DNA of 26,846 nucleotides, taken from contig JAIPMN010014572.1 of assembly GCA_020650975.1 (NCBI GenBank), forward strand, positions 4,144-30,989. The letters run 5' to 3'. The position numbers were made by a program, and so were the translations under genes. Positions 22,401 to 26,846 of this stretch are shown in pieces. This stretch comes from Apostichopus californicus (Eukaryota; Echinodermata; Holothuroidea; Aspidochirotida; Stichopodidae). Position 1 is the first letter of the stretch. Each line of letters begins with the position of its first letter. The notes beneath the pieces were generated by a model that worked only from the letters and a program-made list of their open reading frames with translations, had not been told where the DNA came from and did not search any database.

Positions 22401-23855
22401 TTCTGATTGCTTATTTAATTGATGCCATTCCTTCTCTTTCAATGATGACGATGATGGTTTTGGTCTCTGTTACTTTCTGATTCCCCAACTGATCATCTGT
22501 TACAGAATGCACATATAACTTTGTATCTACAGTATTACAGAATGCACATATTACTTTGTATCTATTACAGAATACACATATTACTTTGTATCTATTACAG
22601 AATACACATATTGCTTTGTATCTATTACAGAATGCACATATTACTTTGTATCTATTACAGAATACACATATTACTTTGTATCTATTACAGAATACACATA
22701 TTGCTTTGTATCTATTACAGAATACACATATTGCTTTGTATCTATTACAGAATGCACATATTACTTTGTATCTATTACAGAATGCACATATTATTTTGTA
22801 TCTATTACAGAATGCACATATTATTTTGTATCTATTACAGAATGCACATATTACTTTATTACAGAATACATGTATTACTTTGTATCAATTACTGAATACA
22901 CATATTACTATGTATCTACTTAGTTTATCTCCTTGTTTAATTCCTTGTTAAGAGCTCTCAACAGATTAAATTTATACCTCCTTTCAAGCCAGCTTAATTT
23001 GGTTACACCCTTCCTTCAGTCAACTGATTGCCCAGTTGCCATTAGTTGTACAATACAAGCTGGATGTACCCATCTCATATACTTAATGGACTAGTCTATT
23101 TTCTCACTTTGCCTCAAAGTACTATTCTATTACTGACATTTGCCTTATAGCTGTATTATATTGCATTGAATGTGTTACAATCGTACAAATAGAGCTTAAC
23201 AGAAGTGTTAAAGAAACAATAATGTAGTTTTAAGTGTAATTGGTTTCTTCACCAAGGTCACAACTGGAATGAAGAAATGAGACAAAACTTCAATGTTTCT
23301 CAAATTTTGAGAAATGAAATGTTATGTTAAATTTGTCAGACAGTAATTTTCTGTTTTGGACTGAAATTTAAATGAATCACCACTAAGGAGTACCTAAATA
23401 GTCGCATTTGCATAAATAGATATTTCATAGGTACATATCCAGCCATATGTAAAAAGTTATAGGTTTGGTTGGAATATTAAAAAAGTTACACCCCTGGCCT
23501 ACCTTAGAAGATTGCATCTCCAAAAGGGTTAGTGTACCTTTCGAATTGCTTCATGGGGCTTTGCCATAACACATCTTTACAATAGCGAGTTAGAAGAAGC
23601 CTTCCAAATATCTTTGTTATAATTAAAAATAATTTCAAAGGACAAATTTCAACTTAATAATATCCTATGCAATGACTTAAAATTCATGAAATCTATATTT
23701 TTCTTCTGTTTCTGTTAAAGGCCAACAATTACAATGTAGAAGTATCATCAACAGAGCCAGGTGAGGGCGGAATGGACACCATGAGATTACAATTGCTGAG
23801 CAAGACCAGGCACCACGAAGAGATGGCAGGATACAAAGCGCCCTCTATTAAATAA
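5232..23855 (+). CDS. NCAPH2: Condensin-2 complex subunit H2 (kleisin gamma), 16 coding exons
   Basis: The spliced frame, joined from the 16 exon entries below, encodes 617 aa, close to the roughly 605 aa of vertebrate NCAPH2, and every exon phase agrees. This is the kleisin of condensin II. By family knowledge its N-terminus binds the SMC2 neck, its C-terminal winged-helix region binds the SMC4 head, and its middle recruits the HEAT subunits NCAPD3 and NCAPG2, for mitotic chromosome compaction in the nucleus. Visible hallmarks are [16 protein letters not shown] (about aa 13-28), [20 protein letters not shown] (about 48-67), FLTLDD (about 123), DPWETLDP with KPFKK (about 300-320), an acidic linker (aa 401-462), [12 protein letters not shown] in exon 14, YFDIHDYG in exon 15, and the end APSIK. 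I start at ATG 5232 because it is the first ATG after the acceptor and is followed by G; ATG 5241 in frame is an alternative. Basic clusters around aa 339 (ARKRKR) suggest a nuclear localisation signal. The coding sequence looks intact. Identity is strong from motif order; the exact splice borders are predicted. Confidence 0.95.
5358..7134 (+). other. NCAPH2 intron 1
   Basis: This 1.8-kb intron carries a minus-strand LINE fragment (about 5903-6366). The rest is AT-rich with only chance short frames. It ends in TTTTGCCGACAG. Confidence 0.8.
5903..6366 (-). mobile_element. 5'-truncated LINE 3' end, copy B (different family from A/C)
   Basis: On the minus strand the frame carries the reverse-transcriptase ORF C-terminus: [17 protein letters not shown], then [18 protein letters not shown], then [13 protein letters not shown] and a stop at about 6037. 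The 3' UTR has a GTAAAGCGCC...GGCGCTAC inverted pair and ends ATATAAATGCCTTATTATTTTTATGATGG at about 5903. This is the same general 3'-end design as copies A, C and D, but the coding sequence is clearly distinct. It is a dead fragment. Confidence 0.82.
7135..7292 (+). CDS. NCAPH2: NCAPH2 coding exon 2 (aa 43-95)
   Basis: It encodes [20 protein letters not shown] and [20 protein letters not shown], the conserved core of the kleisin gamma N-terminal domain that contacts SMC2 (family knowledge). The acceptor is CCGACAG and the donor AA|GTAAGT. It ends with two bases of a Lys codon. Confidence 0.95.
7708..7789 (+). CDS. NCAPH2: NCAPH2 coding exon 3 (aa 95-122)
   Basis: The acceptor is a long T tract plus CAG, and the donor is GCG|GTAAGT. 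It encodes [13 protein letters not shown] and FAFDRSRAA, the variable linker before the FLTLDD motif. The last 11 bases of this exon and its donor are copied twice in the following intron with a 109-base period. Confidence 0.9.
7779..8100 (+). repeat. 109-bp tandem triplication covering the exon 3 end and its 5' splice site
   Basis: Three head-to-tail copies follow one another. The splice donors fall at 7790, 7899 and 8008, exactly 109 bases apart. Each unit starts with GCAGAGCTGCG, GCAAAGCTGTG or GCAAAGCTACG followed directly by GTAAGTAGATGGATTCACAA. The third copy decays after about 8080. The unit therefore includes about 11 bases of exon and 98 bases of intron. Confidence 0.93.
8101..8730 (+). 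other. Rest of NCAPH2 intron 3
   Basis: AT-rich, with no recognised element or coding frame. It ends in a strong acceptor, AACCTTTTCCACAG. Confidence 0.6.
8731..8805 (+). CDS. NCAPH2: NCAPH2 coding exon 4 (aa 123-147)
   Basis: It begins with FLTLDDIPQ, which matches the conserved FLSLDD motif of vertebrate NCAPH2, followed by a Lys/Asn-rich segment. The acceptor is TTTTCCACAG, the donor AAA|GTGAGT, phase 0 on both sides. Confidence 0.92.
8953..9029 (+). CDS. NCAPH2: NCAPH2 coding exon 5 (aa 148-173)
   Basis: It encodes [20 protein letters not shown]; vertebrates have a similar hydrophobic-Pro-Leu stretch here. The acceptor is TTTGTTTTAG, the donor AA|GTGAGT. The last two bases join exon 6 to make an Asn codon. 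Confidence 0.88.
9364..11055. repeat. 35-bp minisatellite with interspersed variant units
   Basis: About 48 units of the type AAATACCTTGTGATTAAATA followed by CACACTACTCAAATC. At least two unit classes exist: the common CCTTGTGATTAAATAC form, and a CCCTTGTGTGTAAATGC form seen near 9723, 9864, 10078, 10150, 10291, 10398 and 10526. Distances between the second-class units are mostly near multiples of 35 bases, which suggests blocks of several units were amplified together. The array is interrupted by 10 N. Confidence 0.95.
10470..10479. other. Assembly gap (10 N)
   Basis: Ten undetermined bases inside the 35-bp minisatellite, so the true array length is unknown and may be larger. Confidence 0.99.
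11330..11481 (+). CDS. NCAPH2: NCAPH2 coding exon 6 (aa 173-224)
   Basis: It encodes [13 protein letters not shown], matching the conserved 'KDF(R/K)(M/L)N' region of the family, then [15 protein letters not shown] and the Pro-rich end. The acceptor is TATTTGTAG, the donor CCAA|GTAAGT. Confidence 0.92.
11524..11740. repeat. About 46-bp tandem repeat, five units
   Basis: Units read GAAATAAATAAGTAGGTTAA, then TGAAAAGTTTAAACAAAAGC and TTCTTT, with small indels. Most units carry an AAGTAGGT-type sequence that resembles a 5' splice site, and the array starts about 40 bases after the real donor at 11482. Confidence 0.85.
11865..12498. mobile_element. MITE with terminal inverted repeats (634 bp)
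   Basis: The left end TTAAAGCAGCATTTTGCGT at 11865 is the reverse complement of the right end ACGCAAAATGCTGCTTTAA ending at 12498: about 19 bases match exactly and similarity extends a few bases further in (TTTGTC/CTTGTC). Both ends carry TTAA, which could be the duplicated target site. There is no transposase frame inside, so this is a non-autonomous DNA element. Superfamily is not assigned. Confidence 0.82.
12541..12633 (+). CDS. NCAPH2: NCAPH2 coding exon 7 (aa 224-255)
   Basis: It encodes an acidic linker, [20 protein letters not shown]. The acceptor is TCTTCTAG, the donor CT|GTAAGT. The linker is poorly conserved in the family, so support comes mainly from matching phases and good splice sites. 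Confidence 0.85.
12978..13039 (+). CDS. NCAPH2: NCAPH2 coding exon 8 (aa 255-275)
   Basis: It encodes [20 protein letters not shown] and a final K. The acceptor is CTTTTAACAG. The donor AAG|GTATTT is weaker than consensus, and its flanking sequence AAAATGTCAAG|GTATT is what the following minisatellite copies. Confidence 0.83.
13031..13660 (+). repeat. AT-rich minisatellite copying the exon 8 splice junction (about 22 units)
   Basis: Units of about 24-31 bp read AAAATGCCAAGGTATTATAT followed by ATTA(CATATT). The first unit is the exon 8/intron 8 junction itself (AAAATGTCAAG|GTATTTATT). Nearly every unit keeps CAAGGTATTA or CAAGGTTTTA, so the array holds many copies of a donor-like site. Unit lengths vary with added TATATT stretches. 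Confidence 0.92.
13661..14707 (+). other. Rest of NCAPH2 intron 8
   Basis: About 1 kb of AT-rich sequence in which I see no element or coding frame. It ends in TTATATTGTAG. Confidence 0.6.
14708..14843 (+). CDS. NCAPH2: NCAPH2 coding exon 9 (aa 276-321)
   Basis: It encodes the conserved middle region: LRPRQSLRP, then [11 protein letters not shown] and KPFKKG at the exon 9/10 border. Vertebrate NCAPH2 has DPWQSLDP and KPFKKG here. The acceptor is TATTGTAG, the donor AAG|GTTGGT, whose +3 and +4 bases are weak. Confidence 0.94.
15408..15434 (-). ncRNA. Degraded hammerhead-like ribozyme core (relic)
   Basis: On the minus strand this reads CTGAAGATCCTGCTAGGATC then GAAACGTC. It is the same sequence as the 16.0-kb copy but lacks an AAG repeat, and the flanking helix I pairing (AUUU with AAGC) is poor. 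It is probably inactive. It belongs to the same element family as the copy at 15994. Confidence 0.55.
15551..15650 (+). mobile_element. Decayed relative of the hammerhead-bearing element, plus strand
   Basis: TTGAAGAAACTCTCCTGCCA then GGATCAAAACACATCAGACC aligns with the hammerhead core of the 16.0-kb copy, but with changed core bases (TTGAAGA, AAAAC). The following TTCACCTACTCAGGCTTTTT and GCAATAGATAATACTCAGTT also occurs, diverged, at 26530-26575, showing a shared dispersed repeat. Confidence 0.55.
15960..16070 (-). mobile_element. About 85-bp hammerhead-bearing insertion with a 13-bp target duplication
   Basis: TTACAATACAGAG occurs at 15960-15972 and again, perfectly, at 16058-16070. The 85 bases between contain the hammerhead-like core and a poly(A) run (16032-16043). 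Perfect 13-bp flanking repeats are strong evidence for a retroposition event. Hammerhead ribozymes with GAAACGUC-type short helix III are known in Penelope-like elements, so I read this as a very short Penelope-like or retrozyme-like insertion; that assignment is inference. Confidence 0.65.
15994..16024 (-). ncRNA. Hammerhead ribozyme-like motif, intact core
   Basis: Minus strand, 5' to 3': core CUGAAGA; one A; helix II GAUCC paired with GGAUC across the loop UGCUA; then GAAAC and GUC. Outside the core, GCCU before CUGA pairs with AGGC after GUC, giving helix I. All three invariant elements of a type I hammerhead (CUGANGA, GAAA, UH at the cleavage site) are present. Helix III is minimal (ACGU palindrome), as known for Penelope-like-element hammerheads that act as dimers. 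Cleavage activity is inference. Confidence 0.65.
16181..16291 (+). CDS. NCAPH2: NCAPH2 coding exon 10 (aa 321-358)
   Basis: It encodes the G of KPFKKG, then a basic cluster [13 protein letters not shown] (probable nuclear localisation signal; vertebrates have KRKRKG here) and [11 protein letters not shown]. The acceptor is TTCCACACACAG, the donor CAT|GTGAGA. The minus-strand frame over this exon is a shadow. Confidence 0.92.
16292..17111 (+). other. NCAPH2 intron 10
   Basis: It contains an (ATT)n microsatellite (about 16424-16471). The rest is AT-rich and unremarkable. It ends in TACTTTGACAG. Confidence 0.8.
16424..16471. repeat. (ATT)n microsatellite
   Basis: About 15 perfect TTA/ATT units. 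It could be the tail of a lost LINE, because the LINE copies here end in the same repeat, but no LINE sequence is visible next to it. Confidence 0.9.
17112..17239 (+). CDS. NCAPH2: NCAPH2 coding exon 11 (aa 358-400)
   Basis: It encodes [20 protein letters not shown] and [20 protein letters not shown], followed by LL, in the position of the vertebrate 'ADMEVLYWTHVKEQL' region. The acceptor is TTTGACAG. The donor CTG|GTCAGA is unusual at +3 but gives the correct phase. Confidence 0.88.
17322..17715 (-). mobile_element. 5'-truncated LINE (CR1/L2-like) 3' end, copy C
   Basis: Same family as copy A: the minus strand encodes [13 protein letters not shown] and [20 protein letters not shown], and the 3' UTR ends in ATTATAAATGTCC plus an interrupted (ATT)n. 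It is shorter at its 5' end than copy A and has small indels that shift the frame near the C-terminus. It lies antisense in NCAPH2 intron 11. Confidence 0.85.
17897..18080 (+). CDS. NCAPH2: NCAPH2 coding exon 12 (aa 401-462)
   Basis: It encodes [19 protein letters not shown] and then a strongly acidic Asp/Glu/Gly stretch ([20 protein letters not shown]). Vertebrate NCAPH2 also has an acidic region here. The acceptor is TTACTTCCACAG, the donor CTG|GTAAGC. Confidence 0.9.
18081..19210 (+). other. NCAPH2 intron 12
   Basis: The first 480 bases show nothing recognisable. The rest is the 28-bp minisatellite (about 18560-19160), ending some 50 bases before exon 13. It ends in CTCTGTCCGCTGATAG. Confidence 0.8.
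18560..19160. repeat. 28-bp minisatellite (about 21 units)
   Basis: Units read CAGTGTTACTGTTGTGATGT followed by TCGAGGTA or TTGCAATA. The two endings alternate irregularly, and a few units are shortened, for example near 19035 and 19080. Confidence 0.93.
19211..19278 (+). CDS. NCAPH2: NCAPH2 coding exon 13 (aa 462-484)
   Basis: It encodes [20 protein letters not shown] followed by QYV, matching the 'SYEELVRRNVE' segment of vertebrate NCAPH2. The acceptor is CCGCTGATAG, the donor GTT|GTAAGT. Confidence 0.9.
19279..20180 (+). other. NCAPH2 intron 13
   Basis: AT-rich; it carries the plus-strand LINE copy D (about 19855-20115) close to the 3' splice site. Positions 19279-19850 show nothing else recognisable. 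Confidence 0.75.
19855..20115 (+). mobile_element. 5'-truncated LINE 3' end, copy D (sense orientation)
   Basis: The plus-strand frame [20 protein letters not shown] then [18 protein letters not shown] and stop (TAG at about 20011) is the reverse-transcriptase ORF C-terminus of a CR1/L2-like element. The 3' UTR has GTAAAGCGTTTTGAAACGCT, then AAGCGCTATATAAATGAAAT and (ATT)4. Its end is only about 65 bases from exon 14. Confidence 0.85.
20181..20282 (+). CDS. NCAPH2: NCAPH2 coding exon 14 (aa 485-518)
   Basis: It encodes [20 protein letters not shown], very close to the vertebrate 'FVQETELSQRIRDWEDTVQP'. The acceptor is ATAATTCCCAG, the donor GAG|GTACAA. This is the start of the C-terminal domain that contacts SMC4 (family knowledge). 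Confidence 0.95.
20378..20726. mobile_element. hAT-like non-autonomous DNA element
   Basis: The right end, read outwards on the minus strand, is CAGGGGTGGGCAACC, a typical hAT terminus. The interior has repeated GCGGCCC/GGGCCGC segments usual for such elements. The left end is altered (CTGCCCGCGGGCCACATGC). Flanking 8-mers CCTTAAAG (20370-20377) and CTTTAAAG (20727-20734) match at 7 of 8 positions, in line with the 8-bp target duplication of hAT elements. Confidence 0.7.
20930..20989. repeat. 30-bp direct duplication
   Basis: Two adjacent copies of GTAAACGGAGTGCTAATCCC followed by TTGAGCATTT differ at one base. Confidence 0.92.
22185..22349 (+). CDS. NCAPH2: NCAPH2 coding exon 15 (aa 519-573)
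   Basis: It encodes [15 protein letters not shown] (vertebrates: FDIHTYGDQLVSRF), then a lysine-rich turn and [13 protein letters not shown] (vertebrates: EVCRSMLASLQL). This is the core of the C-terminal winged-helix domain. The acceptor is CTCCACAG; the donor CTG|GTATTT is weak at +4 to +6. Confidence 0.95.
22350..23720 (+). other. NCAPH2 intron 15
   Basis: It holds the 30-bp minisatellite (about 22498-22915). The rest is AT-rich without recognised elements. The 3' end TTCTGTTAAAG has an A instead of the usual pyrimidine before AG. Confidence 0.8.
22498..22915. repeat. 30-bp minisatellite without stops in two forward frames
   Basis: About 13 units of TTACAGAATGCACATATTAC followed by TTTGTATCTA, with A/G variation (GCACA/ACACA, TTACT/TTGCT). 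The unit length is a multiple of three, so two + strand frames stay open as decapeptide repeats ([14 protein letters not shown] and [14 protein letters not shown]). These are repeat artefacts, not a supported gene. Confidence 0.95.
23721..23855 (+). CDS. NCAPH2: NCAPH2 coding exon 16 (aa 574-617, stop)
   Basis: It encodes [20 protein letters not shown] then [20 protein letters not shown] and PSIK, ending in TAA. Vertebrate NCAPH2 ends with ANDYTVEI, MDTMSLRLL-like and YAAPSMAQP-like segments in the same order, so the C-terminus is complete. Confidence 0.95.
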   Translation, partial: ANNYNVEVSSTEPGEGGMDTMRLQLLSKTRHHEEMAGYKAPSIK

Positions 23856-23856
23856 A
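23851..23856 (+). terminator. AATAAA overlapping the NCAPH2 stop codon
   Basis: The hexamer shares its bases with AAA-TAA-A at the end of the reading frame. If used, the transcript would have an extremely short 3' UTR. Use is not shown; there is no clear GU-rich element just downstream. Confidence 0.25.
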
Positions 23857-24322
23857 GGGCGCCCTCATTAACCTTTCTCCAACAAACGTATTTGATAAAG
23901 TGAACAATACATCTATCAAAGAAATTTTAATCAGGAAGTAGATCATGAAGAAGTCAACTCTTCTCGCATTCTTGATAGGGTTACCATGGCAACAACCCTC
24001 CGATGCTGGTACGTAGTGTGCGAATGGTACTGCAGAAAGTAGTATTTTAACACAACACAACAATAGCCTACTCTGGGCTGAGTCATTGGCAGCTTGGTTA
24101 AGGTTCTCTATTATATGATTTATCATTTTATTTTCCTGGCTGTCTGCTCAGGAAGTATTTATTTGAGTGACTTGAATCAAACTTGATGAACCTCACTGTA
24201 ATCTGCTGTCCGTTTCCTGACAATTCCTGAAAGGTTGAGAATAATAATGTAGTTCTGGCTACTAGATTGTATGATGGTGTGTCTGGTAAGATGTTTGGTG
24301 ACCGGAACTTGTAAGAAATGTG
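23856..24322 (+). other. 3' flank or 3' UTR of NCAPH2
   Basis: No coding frame with support. The minus-strand frame 23848-24126 has no recognisable motif. Confidence 0.5.
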
Positions 24323-25117
24323 ATTAGATTGTTGTAAGGTGTGTGAGGGTGTACTAGGCAAGCCATGTATGATCAGATGATTGTAAGGAATGCGAGGGTG
24401 TACTAGGCAAGCCAAACAGGATCAGATGATTGTAAGGAATGTGAGGGTGTACTAGGCAAGCCATACACGATCAGATGGTTGTAGGAATGTGAGGGTGTAC
24501 TAGGCAAGCCATGCACGATCAGATGATTGTAAGGAATGTGAGGGTGTACTAGGCAAGCCATGTACGATCAGATGATTGTAAGGAATGTGAGGGTGTACTA
24601 GGCAAGCCATACACGATCAGATGATTGTAAGGAATGTGAGGGTGTACTAGGCAAGCCATGTACCATCAGATGATTGTAAGGAATGTGAGGGTGTACTAGG
24701 CAAGCCATGCACGATCAGATGATTGTAAGGAATGTGAGGGTGTACTAGGCAAGCCATGTACCATCAGATGATTGTAAGGAATGTGAGGGTGTACTAGGCA
24801 AGCCATGTATGATCAGATGATTGTAAGGAATGTGAGGGTGTACTGGGCAAGCAATGCACGATAAGATGATTGTTAGGAATGTGAGGGTGTACTGGGCAAG
24901 CCATACACGATCAGATGGTTGTAAGGAATGTGAGGGTGTACTAGGCAAGCCATACACGATCAGATGATTGTAAGGAATGTGAGGGTGTACTAGGCAAGCC
25001 ATGTACCATCAGATGGTTGTAAGGAATGTGAGGGTGTACTAGGCAAGCCATGTACGATCAGATGATTGTAAGGAATGTGAGTGTGTACTTGACAAGCTAT
25101 GCATGATCAGATGATTT
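24323..25117. repeat. 49-bp minisatellite (about 16 units)
   Basis: Units read GATCAGATGATTGTAAGGAA, then TGTGAGGGTGTACTAGGCAA and GCCATGCAC. Starts fall at 24371, 24420, 24469 and so on. Unit ends vary among CATGCAC, CATACAC, CATGTAC and CATGTAT, and some units have CATCAG instead of GATCAG. Minus-strand frames through it are repeat artefacts. Confidence 0.94.
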
Positions 25118-25909
25118 TAGTACTAGTAAGAGGGGGGGGGGGGCAATAATTTGTTACTGTCAAAGGCTGGGATTGGAGCTTCCATTTGTAAATGTCTACA
25201 CCCTAATTTATATACTGGTCATTCTTTATTAAACAGCCAAAAATCATCTGGAGAATGTATACATCTCAGTAATGTGATTGTAGTGTGTCCTGTTAGCGCT
25301 GAAGGAAACAAATTTATGCTGTTGGATAAATTGTATGATAGCATATGTGTGAGTCCAGCTATACAACGTAACAGGTTAAAGAATGAGTGGTCTTAATTTT
25401 TTATTTTGTTGGTTTAAAAAATCAAATCCTGATGATGAGTAACATCACCAACAGTAAGGCCTAAAGAAAAAAACCTTCTCAAATCATGGAATGAAAAATT
25501 AAATTATTTCTGTTTGATACTGACAGCATGTACAGCTTCAAAACATTTTCTGATAGAAATGTGATATACTGCTCATTCTGTAAGTACAAACGCTTTGACA
25601 CAGGAAATGGTAGTATTGTTAATAAAAGAAATTGTCCATACTTAGTGTAACCCTCCCTTGCATCATTAATATTCAGTAGATAGTCATTGTACATATTCAT
25701 AACAAAGTATATATGCTAATGATTTGATTAATTTTAAAGATATTTTAGCCTTTGTTTTTACCAGTTGTACATATTAACCAGTTTGCATAGACTATGTCTG
25801 TAGTAGTTGATACTCTAACATCAGATGTGAACCAAGGTCCATTGCAAAACCCAAAACACGTACCAAGGTCCTGTAAAGTTTATACTTGTTTTGAATTTAA
25901 TTTCAATGA

Positions 25910-25915
25910 AATAAA
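25910..25915 (+). terminator. Candidate poly(A) signal
   Basis: AATAAA about 2.05 kb after the NCAPH2 stop. If used, the 3' UTR would include the 49-bp minisatellite. Confidence 0.25.
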
Positions 25916-26018
25916 TGGGAAAATACAGTACCCTGGATGAAAAACAAGAATTCTAACTTTGTTATTTAAATGAAACAATGTGTTTATCTTTATTGGACTT
26001 GGTGTTATTGTTATTTAA

Positions 26019-26024
26019 AATAAA
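26019..26024 (+). terminator. Candidate poly(A) signal with a T-rich downstream region
   Basis: AATAAA followed by ACTTTGTTTTCTTATAATTT and TTGTTTTTC, a U/GU-rich downstream context typical of cleavage sites. It is the best-looking candidate of those downstream of NCAPH2, but still unproven. Confidence 0.35.
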
Positions 26025-26479
26025 ACTTTGTTTTCTTATAATTTTTGTTTTTCTGCTGCATCAAAACTGTAAAACAGTAATACCAGCTAACGAGGAGCAT
26101 TGTTCCTATCAATCATTAAATCCATGATCTACTTACAACACTAATTGATGTTTGTGTTCCGGCTTCCAAACGTTTAAGCCAGAGTGGTTCAGTCTACGAT
26201 CACTTTAAAGCACACACTAGCACAGTCTTATAACATTTGTAGTAGTATTGCTAGCTTTATACTAGAGGCATGTGTTGAATAATTGGAATTGTGGCATAAC
26301 TGTTTAAGAGAAGACTTGGTTATTTATCTCACAGCTCTTTAATACACTTTTGATTTGTCAGCCTCTTGCATTACAACAAACAGTTTCAAAGTGATGGTCT
26401 CATTCTGAACAATATTTTACAACTAGCTCGATTCATTGGCTTGTTTGTGTCTGTTTCACTTATGTTCTCTGGTTACTCT

Positions 26480-26580
26480 TTAAAGAAAGGATGCTGCTTA
26501 CATCAAAACGTCAGGCTCTCTTAGCGTCCATTCATTCACCTACAAAGGTTTTTTGCAACAGATGAGCAGTTTGTTTACAA
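26480..26580 (+). mobile_element. Decayed hammerhead-element relative
   Basis: GAAAGGATGCTGCTTACATC followed by AAAACGTCAGGC resembles the intron 9 hammerhead core and the flanking helix I strand. It continues with TTCACCTACAAAGGTTTTTT and GCAACAGATGAGCAGTTTGT, which matches the sequence after the 15.55-kb relic. Core GAAA and helix II are broken. Confidence 0.5.
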
Positions 26581-26654
26581 GTTTCTCTCTTGAAAAAAAA
26601 AATCCGAACACAACTCATCAACTGCATTTTACACACCAACTGACTGTAGACACA

Positions 26655-26846
26655 CCAACACAAGGGCGTAGGAACCGGGGGGCGCCAGCCCCCCAGTGAA
26701 AAATATGGTGGGGCGGAAGTATCATTCCGCCCCCCCCCTCCGCAAGTCAGAAAACCCCTTTTTCATTTCCAAATGAGAAAAAAAATCTCATTTGGAGCAC
26801 CAAATTGCATCTAAGGCCAGGTGAAAATGCAAAATTATTTACAAAA
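26655..26846. mobile_element. Probable terminal part of an unidentified repeat, cut by the window end
   Basis: GGGCGTAGGAACCGGGGGGC followed by a G/C-run inverted pair (GGGGGGCGCCAGCCCCCC) and another C run (GGGGCGGAAG...CCGCCCCCCCC) looks like the border of an interspersed repeat. An internal near-palindrome (CAAATGAGAAA...TCTCATTTGG, 26770-26801) follows. I cannot assign a family. Confidence 0.4.

Larger units (their letters stand above)
25118..26440. other. Downstream stretch with candidate poly(A) signals
   Basis: It begins with a run of G (about 25132-25143). Short frames here (25151-25396 on +, 25479-25700 on -) have no motif or coding bias I can recognise. AT-rich and otherwise featureless. 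Confidence 0.5.

Noticed and set aside
22521..22951. Two long frames with decapeptide repeats
   Set aside because: Repeat unit of 30 bp keeps frames open automatically; not continuous with NCAPH2 exon 15, whose read-through stops at 22380-22382.
24128..25002. Minus-strand frames containing MACLVHPHIPYNHL repeats
   Set aside because: Translation of the 49-bp minisatellite; not a gene.
25151..25396. Plus-strand frame of 81 codons downstream of NCAPH2
   Set aside because: No motif, no splice or promoter support, in a transposon- and repeat-rich flank.

Overview
This is animal nuclear DNA: spliced introns with GT-AG borders, 5'-truncated non-LTR retrotransposons with (ATT)n tails, MITE/hAT-like relics, many minisatellites, and a 10-N assembly gap at 10470-10479. 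The main gene encodes the condensin II kleisin NCAPH2, and I can follow it from start codon to stop codon. The LINE types, a dense AGGCCTA-type motif patch and the intron sizes suggest a marine invertebrate, perhaps an invertebrate deuterostome such as an echinoderm. That species guess is inference; no species-specific marker was recognised.

Layout. Positions 1-937 are the last intron of an upstream + strand gene and hold a LINE tail on the minus strand. Positions 938-1333 are that gene's last coding exon, with a Ser/Asp/Glu-rich C-terminus of unrecognised family. Positions 1334-5197 are its 3' flank, an intergenic stretch with a G-quadruplex motif, a probable NCAPH2 promoter region around 3.4-3.9 kb (CRE palindrome, E-box, locally CpG-rich) and a patch of AGGCCTA-like motifs (3.88-4.69 kb) that probably lies in a 5' UTR intron. 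Positions 5232-23855 hold 16 coding exons of NCAPH2, 617 aa after splicing, with every exon phase consistent. Positions 23856-26846 are 3' UTR or downstream DNA with a 49-bp minisatellite, candidate poly(A) signals, a relic hammerhead-type element and the edge of an unknown repeat.

The NCAPH2 introns carry most of the unusual structure. There are tandem arrays in introns 3, 5, 6, 8, 12 and 15. The arrays in introns 3 and 8 start at the exon/intron boundary and re-copy the 5' splice site. Intron 5 holds a 1.7-kb, 35-bp minisatellite with interspersed variant units. Intron 9 holds a very small insertion (about 85 bp, flanked by a perfect 13-bp duplication) containing a hammerhead-ribozyme-like core of the kind known from Penelope-like elements, plus related relics. 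Introns 1, 11 and 13 hold LINE 3' ends, intron 6 a 634-bp MITE and intron 14 a hAT-like element.

NCAPH2 joins the SMC2/SMC4 heads and the HEAT subunits of condensin II, which compacts mitotic chromosomes. Nothing here suggests an operon or gene cluster. The most interesting material is the splice-site-copying repeats and the ribozyme-bearing mobile element, not a new protein system.
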